26,231 nucleotides of DNA from an uncultured Collinsella sp. (GCA_900555745.1 USMH01000001.1:1-26231); one strand, 5' to 3'; positions 1 through 6,298 are shown, numbered from the stretch's first letter. Notes: generated by a model not told the origin, from the letters alone. Translations and numbers: made by a program.

Positions 1-50
1 TTGATGAAGTCGTAAATTTGCTGCTGACGCTTGGTAATTTTGCGAGCCAT
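1..50 (-). CDS. lexA: LexA repressor, N-terminal fragment (gene runs off the left edge)
   Basis: Only the first 16 codons are in the window. They read M-A-R-K-I-T-K-R-Q-Q-Q-I-Y-D-F-I, the standard opening of the LexA winged-helix DNA-binding domain. LexA represses the SOS regulon and is inactivated by RecA-stimulated self-cleavage; the protease domain lies outside the window. Identification is strengthened by the divergent neighbour, a LysM membrane protein followed by nrdR, which is the actinobacterial lexA neighbourhood. Three LexA-type operators lie within 100 bp upstream of the ATG, so autoregulation is expected. A purine-rich GAGAGGA lies about 10 nt upstream of the ATG. Confidence 0.9.
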   Translation of the reverse strand, partial: MARKITKRQQQIYDFI

Positions 51-74
51 CAGGGCATCCTCTCTACCCATGTC

Positions 75-86
75 AAACAAATGTTC
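75..86. promoter_or_regulatory. LexA/SOS box 1 (imperfect), lexA-proximal
   Basis: AAAC-AAAT-GTTC followed by G. It differs from the Gram-positive/actinobacterial SOS core GAAC-N4-GTTC at one base. It lies 25 bp upstream of the lexA start and probably takes part in lexA autorepression. Confidence 0.6.
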
Positions 87-95
87 GAATTTTGC

Positions 96-125
96 TTGAC
101 AGGAACAACTGTTCGAAGATAATAA
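96..125 (+). promoter_or_regulatory. Probable sigma-A promoter of the LysM gene, overlapped by an SOS box
   Basis: TTGACA at 96-101 is a consensus -35. An A/T-rich TAATAA at 120-125 serves as the -10, giving an 18-bp spacer. The spacer contains the perfect LexA box at 103-114, so bound LexA would block RNA polymerase directly. The arrangement predicts tight SOS control of the downstream LysM gene. Confidence 0.6.
103..114. promoter_or_regulatory. LexA/SOS box 2 (perfect core)
   Basis: GAAC-AACT-GTTC, flanked by G on the left and GAA on the right, matches the GAAC-N4-GTTC core exactly. It is placed between the -35 and -10 elements of the plus-strand promoter. Confidence 0.8.
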
Positions 126-130
126 TAACC

Positions 131-142
131 GAACATTCGTTC
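131..142. promoter_or_regulatory. LexA/SOS box 3 (perfect core)
   Basis: GAAC-ATTC-GTTC, preceded by C, matches the SOS core. It lies just downstream of the -10 of the LysM-gene promoter, close to the expected transcription start. Centre-to-centre distance to box 2 is 28 bp. Confidence 0.78.
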
Positions 143-213
143 TCGCGCTAGACATTTTTGTCCGCGCGGCTTGATAAAACTGTTCTCAGCAAAACACGCG
201 AGAGGAGAACATG

Positions 214-663
214 ATGAACGCAACGAATATGGTCCAGGGAAACCTTGCCCTTAAACTCGAGACGCCTGCAGAACCCACTTTTACGGTTGTTCAGGGTGGC
301 CGCTCCGGTTTTCAGCCTTTGACCGTAAAGCCTGCTCGCAATCAGCAGGCTGTAGTTGCGCCGGCCCGCGTTGCCCTGAAGGTTCCGACGATTGTCGCCG
401 TTGCCGTTGCGCTTACGCTCTTCTTTGTCCTTGCTACGTCGGTCTTTAGCGCTCGTCACGCCGCGTATGCCGAGTCCGTTTCCAACGTTACCTACGAGAC
501 TATTCGCGTTCAGCCTGGTGATTCTCTTTGGTCGCTTGCCGAGGAATATCCTATCGAAGGCCTTTCCACGCAAGAGACTTCCGACATGATCCGTAACGTC
601 AATCATCTGGAGCATGGTTCGCTCGCCGCCGGTGCGCATCTTAAGGTTCCTGCTCGTTCGTAA
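214..663 (+). CDS. SOS-linked LysM membrane protein, YneA/DivS/ChiZ-like cell-division inhibitor
   Basis: The product is about 149 residues. An N-terminal cytoplasmic region of about 55 residues is followed by one hydrophobic segment (about 57-80) and a C-terminal LysM domain (about 95-146, with the typical PGDSLWSLA start and a final LKVPAR strand). LysM binds peptidoglycan, so the C-terminus should be outside the membrane. Genes of this architecture placed divergently from lexA (YneA in Bacillus, DivS in Corynebacterium, Rv2719c/ChiZ in Mycobacterium) are SOS-induced and delay septation; that role is inferred here from position, operators and topology. The ATG at 214 is preferred because AGAGGAG ends 6 nt upstream. 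The ATG at 211 would leave only 3 nt. nrdR follows 51 bp downstream. Confidence 0.8.
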   Translation: MNATNMVQGNLALKLETPAEPTFTVVQGGRSGFQPLTVKPARNQQAVVAPARVALKVPTIVAVAVALTLFFVLATSVFSARHAAYAESVSNVTYETIRVQPGDSLWSLAEEYPIEGLSTQETSDMIRNVNHLEHGSLAAGAHLKVPARS

Positions 664-676
664 TCATTATCGCGCT

Positions 677-720
677 GCGCATGGTACCCTTGTTATCGTT
701 TAAGAGGAGGTACCATGCGC
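677..720 (+). promoter_or_regulatory. 12-bp perfect inverted repeat covering the nrdR ribosome-binding site and start codon
   Basis: GCGCATGGTACC at 677-688 is exactly complementary to GGTACCATGCGC at 709-720, with a 20-nt loop. The right arm contains the end of the GGAGG Shine-Dalgarno and the nrdR ATG (715-717), so the RNA hairpin would hide the start site. It could equally be a DNA operator. The function is inferred. Confidence 0.5.
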
Positions 721-1158
721 TGTCCCAAATGTGGCAAGGCACATACCCGCGTCGTTGATTCCCGTATGCAGGAGTCAAATAACACCATTAAGCGCCGTCG
801 CGAATGTTGCTCGTGTAACTATCGCTTTACAACGTTTGAGCGATGCGAAGACCCAATCGAGGTCATTAAGTCAGACGGAACCAAGCAGCGGTTCGATCGC
901 AATAAGCTGCTCGTCGGCTTGATGCGCGCCACTATCAAACGCGATATCGACACTAAGAAGCTCAATGAGATTATCGACGACATCGAGGTCGAGCTGCGCT
1001 CTCGCGCACTGACGGCCGTCACGTCCCATGAGTTGGGTGACATGGTGCTCAAGCGCTTGGCAAAGATCGACAAGGTGGCGTACATCCGTTTTGCCTCGGT
1101 CTACCGCGATTTCAAAGACGTCGATGAGTTTCTGCAAGAGCTCGACAAGCTAAGGTGA
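715..1158 (+). CDS. nrdR: Transcriptional repressor NrdR
   Basis: At 147 residues it has the normal NrdR length. The N-terminus forms a four-Cys zinc ribbon (Cys3, Cys6, Cys31, Cys34; M-R-C-P-K-C-G start and [11 protein letters not shown]). An ATP-cone domain follows from about residue 49 (VIKSDG-x-K-Q-x-F-D-R-x-K-L). NrdR senses ATP/dATP and represses ribonucleotide reductase genes. AGGAGG lies just upstream of the ATG. The gene lies between the LysM gene and dut; the dut start follows its stop by 4 nt, so the two are very probably cotranscribed. This pairs control of dNTP synthesis with dUTP removal. Confidence 0.95.
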   Translation: MRCPKCGKAHTRVVDSRMQESNNTIKRRRECCSCNYRFTTFERCEDPIEVIKSDGTKQRFDRNKLLVGLMRATIKRDIDTKKLNEIIDDIEVELRSRALTAVTSHELGDMVLKRLAKIDKVAYIRFASVYRDFKDVDEFLQELDKLR

Positions 1159-1162
1159 TTCC

Positions 1163-1606
1163 ATGCCCAACATTACCGTCAACATAAAGCGTCTCGACCC
1201 CACCGTCGAGCTTCCCAAATACGCCCATCCCACCGATGCCGGCTTGGATTTGCGCTCCAACGAGGACTGCGTCCTGAAGCCCTTTGAACGCCGTCTGGTC
1301 TCCACTGGGCTGGCCATCGCCCTGCCCGATGGCTACGCCGGCTTCGTTCAGCCCCGTAGCGGCTTGGCCATCAAGCAGGGCCTGTCTATAGTCAACACGC
1401 CGGGCCTCATCGACGCCCACTACCGAGGAGAACTCAAGGTTATCCTCATCAACCTGGATCCCTCCAACAACATCAAAATCAACAAAGGCGACCGCATAGC
1501 CCAACTCGTCATCCAAGAAGTCCCCACGGTCAACCTCATAGAAGTAGAAGAACTAGACGAAACCGATCGAGGCAACGGAGGCTTCGGCTCCAGCGGCGTC
1601 GCCTAG
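1163..1606 (+). CDS. dut: Deoxyuridine 5'-triphosphate nucleotidohydrolase (dUTPase)
   Basis: This 147-residue trimeric-type dUTPase hydrolyses dUTP to dUMP and pyrophosphate, keeping uracil out of DNA. All five family motifs are visible: D-A-G-L-D-L (motif 1), P-R-S-G-L-A (2), [10 protein letters not shown] (3, with the catalytic Asp and the substrate-binding region), K-G-D-R-I-A-Q-L-V (4) and [10 protein letters not shown] (5, the mobile C-terminal arm). Translation starts 4 nt after the nrdR stop, with AAGG inside the end of nrdR as the ribosome site. No terminator directly follows the stop. A long palindrome begins 35 nt downstream, and the nearest intrinsic terminator is at 1820-1878. 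Confidence 0.95.
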   Translation: MPNITVNIKRLDPTVELPKYAHPTDAGLDLRSNEDCVLKPFERRLVSTGLAIALPDGYAGFVQPRSGLAIKQGLSIVNTPGLIDAHYRGELKVILINLDPSNNIKINKGDRIAQLVIQEVPTVNLIEVEELDETDRGNGGFGSSGVA

Positions 1607-1641
1607 TCTTTTGCTTCGTTGAACGGAGTGTCGTAATGTCC

Positions 1642-1745
1642 GCTCGCCCCTGGGAGGCCCCTATATATCATCCCGTGCTCAAACATTCTCGCTGCGCTGC
1701 GAAACTGCGCGCGGGACGATATATAGGGGCCTCCCAGGGGCGAGC
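1642..1745 (+). repeat. Palindromic element E1 (34-bp arms, conserved 36-nt centre)
   Basis: The left arm 1642-1675 and right arm 1712-1745 are complementary at 33 of 34 positions. The centre 1676-1711 reads TGCTCAAACATTCTCGCT, then GCGCTGCGAAACTGCGCG. The same centre, with a longer middle, occurs in inverted orientation at 1979-2023 inside a second palindrome whose arms differ. The single mismatch is an A opposite C, in the inner part of the stem, at the same place as in the other copy. The element starts 35 nt after the dut stop and is oriented with dut. It has no convincing ORF. It could be a structured RNA in the 3' untranslated region, or a small non-coding mobile palindrome. Confidence 0.75.
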
Positions 1746-1819
1746 TACGTTTACATGCTCGCAATCGGTTATGGCTTCCCATCTGAAGCCTAATGCTGTA
1801 TCTAGAAGCTGTGTCTAAC

Positions 1820-1878
1820 AAGTAATCCGATCTGACAAAGAGACGGCTCCTTTGTCAGATCGGATTACTTTGATTTTT
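1820..1878 (+). terminator. Strong intrinsic terminator (21-bp perfect stem)
   Basis: AAGTAATCCGATCTGACAAAG at 1820-1840 pairs perfectly with 1850-1870 across a 9-nt loop. It is followed by TGATTTTTTG on the plus strand. No T-run follows on the minus strand, so it stops plus-strand transcription: that of the nrdR-dut unit carrying element E1 in its 3' untranslated region, or of E1 itself. Confidence 0.85.
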
Positions 1879-1945
1879 TGTTTTCGAGTTTCCCTTCGCT
1901 GCTTTTAGTAGGGTAACCGATATGGCTGCTAGTGCGTACGTATAG

Positions 1946-2056
1946 CCGTGGCGCAGGCCGCCCACACATATCGTTCCACGCGCAGTTTCGCAGCGAGCGA
2001 AGCGAAGCGAGAATGTTTGAGCATGGAATGATATGTGTGGGCGGCCTGCGCCACGG
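1946..2056 (-). repeat. Palindromic element E2 (33-bp arms, same conserved centre as E1, inverted)
   Basis: The left arm 1946-1978 and right arm 2024-2056 are complementary at 32 of 33 positions. Read on the minus strand, the centre (2023-1979) begins TGCTCAAACATTCTCGCT and ends GCTGCGAAACTGCGCG, as in E1. Between these it carries extra CGCTT-type units. The arms differ from those of E1 except for an inner ATATC-A-T(C/T)CC motif. Where E1 has CCCG/CGGG, E2 has TCCA/TGGA, so pairing is kept. In this orientation the element begins 14 nt after the stop codon of the minus-strand glycosyltransferase gene. No other terminator-like structure is evident for that gene. Confidence 0.75.
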
Positions 2057-2070
2057 CGGACAGTCCGGTG

Positions 2071-3372
2071 CTAGCGGATATGCGCGGGTTTTCCGCCCCA
2101 GTAGAAGCGGCAGAAGGCTCTTTTGCGCTTTTGGGGTTTGCCTACGAGCTCCATGGTGGCGATGGCGATGTCCTCGGCTGCGCGTGGACGGCGCAGCACT
2201 TCGCCGTTGATGAGCAGTGCCTTGAGCGACTCGGGATGATCGTGGAGATGACGCAACGTCACGATGAGCTCTCGTGCGGTGGTGACATGCATGCTGGCGC
2301 CCATGCCGGTGAGCATGGTGGTGTTGGCCTTTTCCTGGCCATAGGACTTGCCCAGCAGAATCATCGGCAGATGTGCGCATAGGCACTCGGTGACCGTGAG
2401 TCCGCCCGATTTGAGGATTGCCAGGTCGCAGTCGTGCATGAGGGCTGCCATGTCGTCCACGTAGTCCAGAACCGTGACGTTTTCGAGCTTCATGGCGTCG
2501 AAGAGCGTCTTGAGGCGGGTGGCGTATTCCTCATCCTTGCCCGGCAAAAAGACAAAGTGCATGTCCTCGAAGCTGCGCAGGAAGGGGAGTGTGCGGTCCA
2601 TCTCCGCGCGAAAGCGAACGTACGGTTGAGGCAAACTGGCACCGGCCATCACCAACACAACGGTCTTGTCAGCGGGGAGATTGAACTTCTCGAGTTCTTC
2701 CTCGCGATTGTAGTCCGTATCAAACCCGGCGCGAATGGGGATGCCTGTGATGCGGATTTTGGTCTCGGGAACTTTACGGGGGCGAAGTGTCTCGGCCATA
2801 AATTCGTTGGCTACGCAGAACAGGTCGGTGTCCTTGTGGGGCCAAAAGCCTTCGACTTCATAGTCTGTTGGTACGCAGATGACTGGATAATCGATACCCG
2901 TGATAACGCGGGCACCCACAGCGACGTTGGCCGCCGTGATGTGTGTTGCGACCACGGCTATGGGCCTGCGGGTGCGGACATATTCGTTGAAGGCAGGGAA
3001 CATAATACGTGACCATGCCGTGCCTCCGCCCCAAAGCAAGTGTCCGGTAAGGGTATAACGCCAGGTCAAGTCATATATTGGACGCGTGGCGCCGGTAAAC
3101 GAGGCAGCCGTTTTGTTGCCGTCGAATTTAATACGTCCAAAATCAAGGATATCGAGCACTTCAATCTCAACATCCTCGGGGATGCCGCTGGTGCCGCGGA
3201 TGAGGTCGAATGCCTGCGCAATCGCGTTGGCGGCGGCTTTGTGGCCCGATCCAACCGATGCGTGCACAATGGTTACCAGTGGTTTTTGTGCAGGTGAAAC
3301 GGTCATTTGCTCCGGTTGGGGAGTAGCTTGCATGGGCAGGGGAGCGCTATTGCTCGTCTGCGTTTGATCCAT
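2071..3372 (-). CDS. Diacylglycerol glycosyltransferase (MGDG synthase / UgtP / MurG-like GT28)
   Basis: This 433-residue protein has a polar N-terminal extension (about 30 residues). A GT-B fold follows: the MGDG-synthase-type N-terminal domain starts at about 31 with V-T-I-V-H-A-S-V-G-S-G-H-K-A-A-A, and the nucleotide-sugar-binding C-terminal domain contains L-A-I-L-K-S-G-G-L-T-V-T-E (about 335). Relatives move glucose, galactose or glucuronate from a UDP-sugar to diacylglycerol at the inner face of the membrane, making glycolipids and lipoteichoic-acid anchors. The exact sugar cannot be read from sequence. A GGGGAG site precedes the ATG by about 6 nt. The gene is divergent from trxB. Its stop codon almost abuts palindrome E2. 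The C-terminal tail is basic (K-R-K-R) and could aid membrane contact. Confidence 0.8.
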   Translation of the reverse strand: MDQTQTSNSAPLPMQATPQPEQMTVSPAQKPLVTIVHASVGSGHKAAANAIAQAFDLIRGTSGIPEDVEIEVLDILDFGRIKFDGNKTAASFTGATRPIYDLTWRYTLTGHLLWGGGTAWSRIMFPAFNEYVRTRRPIAVVATHITAANVAVGARVITGIDYPVICVPTDYEVEGFWPHKDTDLFCVANEFMAETLRPRKVPETKIRITGIPIRAGFDTDYNREEELEKFNLPADKTVVLVMAGASLPQPYVRFRAEMDRTLPFLRSFEDMHFVFLPGKDEEYATRLKTLFDAMKLENVTVLDYVDDMAALMHDCDLAILKSGGLTVTECLCAHLPMILLGKSYGQEKANTTMLTGMGASMHVTTARELIVTLRHLHDHPESLKALLINGEVLRRPRAAEDIAIATMELVGKPQKRKRAFCRFYWGGKPAHIR

Positions 3373-3489
3373 CGATAACTCCCCTTCAACTTAGTTTCGC
3401 AAGGAATCATTGTAGTGCATGAGTGTCACGTTCGTCTAAATTTGGGTATGAGCGCAAAGAACGCCAATCTTTCGACAGGAGGTCTCTTC

Positions 3490-4428
3490 ATGACTACCCA
3501 TCAGCCGATCGATGTTGCTATTATCGGTGGCGGCCCCGCGGGCTATGCTGCCGCCATTTACGCTGCGCGCTTCAACCTAACGACGACCGTGATTGAACAG
3601 GGCATGTCGGGAGGGCAGATCGCCACAACCAATGAGGTCGAGAACTATCCGGGCATTCCGCTCTTGAGTGGCGCCGAACTCGGCGAGCGTTTTCAGCAAC
3701 ATGCAGAGGGCCTGGGAGCACAGGTTGCATGGAGCATGGTTACGGGTATCGATTACGATGCCGATACAGCGCTGTTTACGGTGCATCATGATATGGGCGA
3801 TACGCTGGCCTCGAGTGTTATCGCTTGCATGGGTGCTACGCCGCGATCTGCTGGTTTTGTTGGCGAGGATACGTATCGCGGTCGCGGTGTTTCGTATTGC
3901 GCGACGTGCGATGGCATGTTCTTTCGCGGTAAACAGGTCTTTGTCATCGGTGGCGGCAATGCCGCCTGCGAGGAAGCCCTGTTCTTGTCAGAAATCGCCA
4001 GCAGTGTGACCATCGTGCTGCGCCGCGACCAGTTTCGTGCGCCTGATGGTGTTGTCCAGAAAGTACTCGCAAAAGACAATATTACAGTTAGGTACCAAAC
4101 TAGTATTGTGGAGCTATCGGGCGAAGCCATGCCAACGACGATTACCTTTAAGGACAATGCATCCGGCGAGACTCATACCGAGTCATTTGAGCCTGGCTCG
4201 TTTGGCATTTTTGTCTTTACCGGCACGCAACCCCATACCGAGCTTGTTGAGCATCTAGTTGATCTGGCGCCTGATGGCGGCATTCTGACTGATGAATCCA
4301 TGTCGACCCGCACGCCAGGTCTATTTGCTGCTGGTGACATCCGTTCCAAGCGCTTACGTCAGGTTGTGACCGCCGTTTCTGACGGAGCCATAGCAGCAAC
4401 CAGCGCATACGCATTTCTGCGCGGATAA
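3490..4428 (+). CDS. trxB: Thioredoxin reductase (NADPH)
   Basis: The 312-residue flavoprotein transfers electrons from NADPH through FAD to thioredoxin. Visible features are the FAD-binding I-I-G-G-G-P-A-G-Y-A-A-A near residue 11, the redox-active C-A-T-C-D-G at 137-142, the NADPH-binding V-I-G-G-G-N-A-A just after it, and a C-terminal FAD motif T-P-G-L-F-A-A-G-D-I-R. AGGAGG at 3477-3482, 7 nt before the ATG, fixes this start rather than the in-frame ATG further upstream at 3415. The gene is followed by a hairpin terminator at 4473-4513, so it is probably monocistronic. No thioredoxin gene is adjacent. Confidence 0.95.
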   Translation: MTTHQPIDVAIIGGGPAGYAAAIYAARFNLTTTVIEQGMSGGQIATTNEVENYPGIPLLSGAELGERFQQHAEGLGAQVAWSMVTGIDYDADTALFTVHHDMGDTLASSVIACMGATPRSAGFVGEDTYRGRGVSYCATCDGMFFRGKQVFVIGGGNAACEEALFLSEIASSVTIVLRRDQFRAPDGVVQKVLAKDNITVRYQTSIVELSGEAMPTTITFKDNASGETHTESFEPGSFGIFVFTGTQPHTELVEHLVDLAPDGGILTDESMSTRTPGLFAAGDIRSKRLRQVVTAVSDGAIAATSAYAFLRG

Positions 4429-4472
4429 GTACGATAATATATCTTATGTAATGTTGTTATCAATTTACTAAG

Positions 4473-4513
4473 TGGCGGGAGGATGTATCAGTGCTCCGTC
4501 CCGCCAATTTTCT
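4473..4513 (+). terminator. Probable trxB terminator
   Basis: TGGCGGGA at 4473-4480 pairs with TCCCGCCA at 4499-4506, with a further GGA/TCC pairing inside after a one-base bulge. ATTTTCTT follows. It lies 44 nt after the trxB stop. Confidence 0.65.
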
Positions 4514-4581
4514 TGCCGGCTATGTGGTATGCAAAACTAGATTACGTAGAATACAATATAAAAAATGAACGGAGGACCTTT

Positions 4582-5193
4582 ATGAATCACGTTAAACACG
4601 TTATTCCGATGTCTGATTCGTCGGTCAGCATTAAGCCTGAGGATATTCAGCCCACTGTGCTGCCCGATGCATTTATTCAGTCCGATATCGTGCGCAAACT
4701 CAATACGTTGAGTCTGCCGCGCTATGACCAGTTGTCAAATGTGACGCTCTACCGCGACCAGGTCATTGAGTATGTTGCGCTGTGGATGGAGCCGCTGTCC
4801 ATTTGCGTTGAGCAACCCATCATTACGCCATCGATGATCAATAACTACGTAAAGGTCGGCCTAGTGCCTGCTCCGGTCAAAAAGCAATATGGCCGCGAGC
4901 AGATTGCCCGCCTGATCGCTATCTGCATCTTTAAACAGGTGCTACCTATTGCTGCTGTGCAGGCACTCTTTAACATTCAGCGTTTGAGCTACGATGCCCC
5001 GACGGCCTTCGATTATGTGGTCGATCAGCTCGAGGCATCGATTCGTTCGGCGTTTTCCGTCGAGCAGACGCCGGTTCCCGATACGGCGCATCAGGTAACG
5101 CGTGAGTCGCTGCTTGTGCGCAGCGCGGTATCGTCCTTCGTTTCGAAGGCGTACCTGATGAGCTATCTCAAGTTCAACGGGTTTAATAGCTAG
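4582..5193 (+). CDS. DUF1836 family protein, probable MerR-like DNA-binding regulator
   Basis: The 203-residue product resembles the DUF1836 family. Its middle reads P-I-I-T-P-S-M-I-N-N-Y-V-K-V-G-L-V-P-x-P-x-K-K-x-Y-G-R-E-Q-I-A-R-L (about 92-125), a MerR-type winged-helix pattern. A helical C-terminal half follows. Members are thought to act as transcriptional regulators; targets are unknown and I infer none here. GGAGG at 4571-4575, 6 nt before the ATG, decides the start over an upstream in-frame ATG at 4483 that lies inside the trxB terminator. A TACAAT at 4552-4557 could be the -10 of its own promoter, but I see no good -35. The gene ends at a bidirectional terminator shared with degV. Confidence 0.75.
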   Translation: MNHVKHVIPMSDSSVSIKPEDIQPTVLPDAFIQSDIVRKLNTLSLPRYDQLSNVTLYRDQVIEYVALWMEPLSICVEQPIITPSMINNYVKVGLVPAPVKKQYGREQIARLIAICIFKQVLPIAAVQALFNIQRLSYDAPTAFDYVVDQLEASIRSAFSVEQTPVPDTAHQVTRESLLVRSAVSSFVSKAYLMSYLKFNGFNS

Positions 5194-5200
5194 TCGACGT

Positions 5201-5257
5201 ATAAAACGGGCGGGATAAAGAGGCATCTGTCGCTTTATCCCGCCCGTATTTTTGCTT
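5201..5257. terminator. Bidirectional intrinsic terminator between DUF1836 gene and degV
   Basis: A 15-bp perfect stem (ACGGGCGGGATAAAG at 5206-5220 with its complement at 5233-5247) has a 12-nt loop. It is followed by ATTTTTG on the plus strand and TTTTAT on the minus strand. The two convergent genes share it. Confidence 0.9.
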
Positions 5258-5266
5258 GGTTGGACT

Positions 5267-6133
5267 TTATTTGCCCGAAGCTACGCCCATGCCGTAGCCG
5301 ATGATTAGGCCGTGCATCTCGGCGTAATAGGAATCCAGGCCGTTGCAGGGCATGATGATGGTCTTGGAGCCGGGCCAATGCTCGACTATGCGGTCAGTAA
5401 GCGCCCGGGCTCCAGCTTCGTTCTCAACGTGATCGATGATGACCTCGCCGCCCGTAAAACCCTCGGCTTCCATGGTGTCGATGATCTTGTTGAGCATCTT
5501 CTTTTCGCCACGCGTGTGCCCGACGAGTTCGATTTTACCGGCCTCGCTCGCCGTGCCCAAAATGCGGATATTGAGCTTGTTGGCAATGACGCCGGCTGCC
5601 TTAGGGATACGTCCGGCTTTGGCCAGGTTTTCGTAATTGCACAAGCTGAAGAGGATTTTGCTGTTCTGTTCAAGGCTATCGAAGTATGCGCAAGCGTCCT
5701 CGAATGAGACATCCGGATTGCTTGCAAGATAGCGGTCGAACAGCAAGAAAATGAGGTCCATTTTGCCGCCAGCTGCGCGCGAATTGACTAGATGAATCTG
5801 CCGGTCGGGCTCCTCGGCAAGAACCATATCGCGAGCCGTGGCTGCTGCGTTGTAGCTGCCCGACACGCCCTCAGAGATCGGCATGCAGATGGTCTTGTCT
5901 GCCAATTTGAAGAGCTCGGCCCACTCCCCTACGCTGGGGCAAGCGCTCGAAGAAGCGTTCGTCTCCGCCTGAACAGCGCAGTTGAGTTCATGAACATCGA
6001 GTGAAAGGTCATCGACGAATTCACGCTCCCCCACTCGAATTTTGAGGGGCGCAAATGCAAAGGTGGTATGGGGCGCAGTCGGTTGCCAATCGCGGAGGTT
6101 ACAGCTTGAATCGGAGATAAGTGCCCAGCTCAT
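5267..6133 (-). CDS. DegV family fatty-acid-binding protein
   Basis: The 288-residue protein starts with the DegV pattern: I-S-D-S-S-C-N-L near residue 6, then P-L-K-I-R-V-G-E-R-E-F-V-D-D at about 29. The lipid-contacting I-S-E-G-V-S-G-S-Y-N-A-A motif lies at about 85-96. DegV/FakB proteins bind a single fatty acid and, with FakA kinase, present it for phosphorylation and entry into phospholipid synthesis; no fakA is in the window. It departs slightly from the classical S-D-L/S-G-T-Y wording, so ligand preference is uncertain. AGAAAGGA lies a few nt upstream of the ATG. It is flanked by a terminator at each end and probably transcribed alone. Confidence 0.85.
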   Translation of the reverse strand: MSWALISDSSCNLRDWQPTAPHTTFAFAPLKIRVGEREFVDDLSLDVHELNCAVQAETNASSSACPSVGEWAELFKLADKTICMPISEGVSGSYNAAATARDMVLAEEPDRQIHLVNSRAAGGKMDLIFLLFDRYLASNPDVSFEDACAYFDSLEQNSKILFSLCNYENLAKAGRIPKAAGVIANKLNIRILGTASEAGKIELVGHTRGEKKMLNKIIDTMEAEGFTGGEVIIDHVENEAGARALTDRIVEHWPGSKTIIMPCNGLDSYYAEMHGLIIGYGMGVASGK

Positions 6134-6186
6134 AGAGGGTCCTTTCTAATTGTTCCTCAACAATTATAGCCATCTTGCAAATTGAA

Positions 6187-6225
6187 TGTGCGGCTATCTA
6201 GTTTTGAATACTAGATAGCCGCACA
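6187..6225. terminator. 15-bp perfect hairpin upstream of degV; possible second terminator
   Basis: TGTGCGGCTATCTAG at 6187-6201 pairs with CTAGATAGCCGCACA at 6211-6225 across a 9-nt loop. There is no long T-run on either side. On the minus strand it follows the NlpC/P60 terminator by about 10 nt and precedes degV, so it could be a back-up terminator or an operator for degV. Confidence 0.45.
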
Positions 6226-6234
6226 ATATTAGAG

Positions 6235-6274
6235 AAAAACGAATGGACCTCGCGACTTAAAGCCACGAGGTCCA
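6235..6274 (-). terminator. Terminator of the NlpC/P60 gene
   Basis: TGGACCTCG at 6244-6252 pairs with CGAGGTCCA at 6266-6274, and the stem can extend past a small mismatch. On the minus strand it is followed by TTCGTTTTTCTC. It lies 25 nt after the stop codon of the minus-strand gene. Confidence 0.75.
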
Positions 6275-6298
6275 CATTCACACGCTGTGTAAGATGAC

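Noticed and set aside
148..639. 163-codon minus-strand frame opposite the LysM gene
   Set aside because: It has no ribosome site and no domain. The plus-strand LysM protein has a transmembrane helix, a LysM domain, an SOS-type promoter and conserved neighbours.
1636..1818. 60-codon frame through palindrome E1
   Set aside because: It is created by the palindrome, has no ribosome site, and its sequence is not protein-like.
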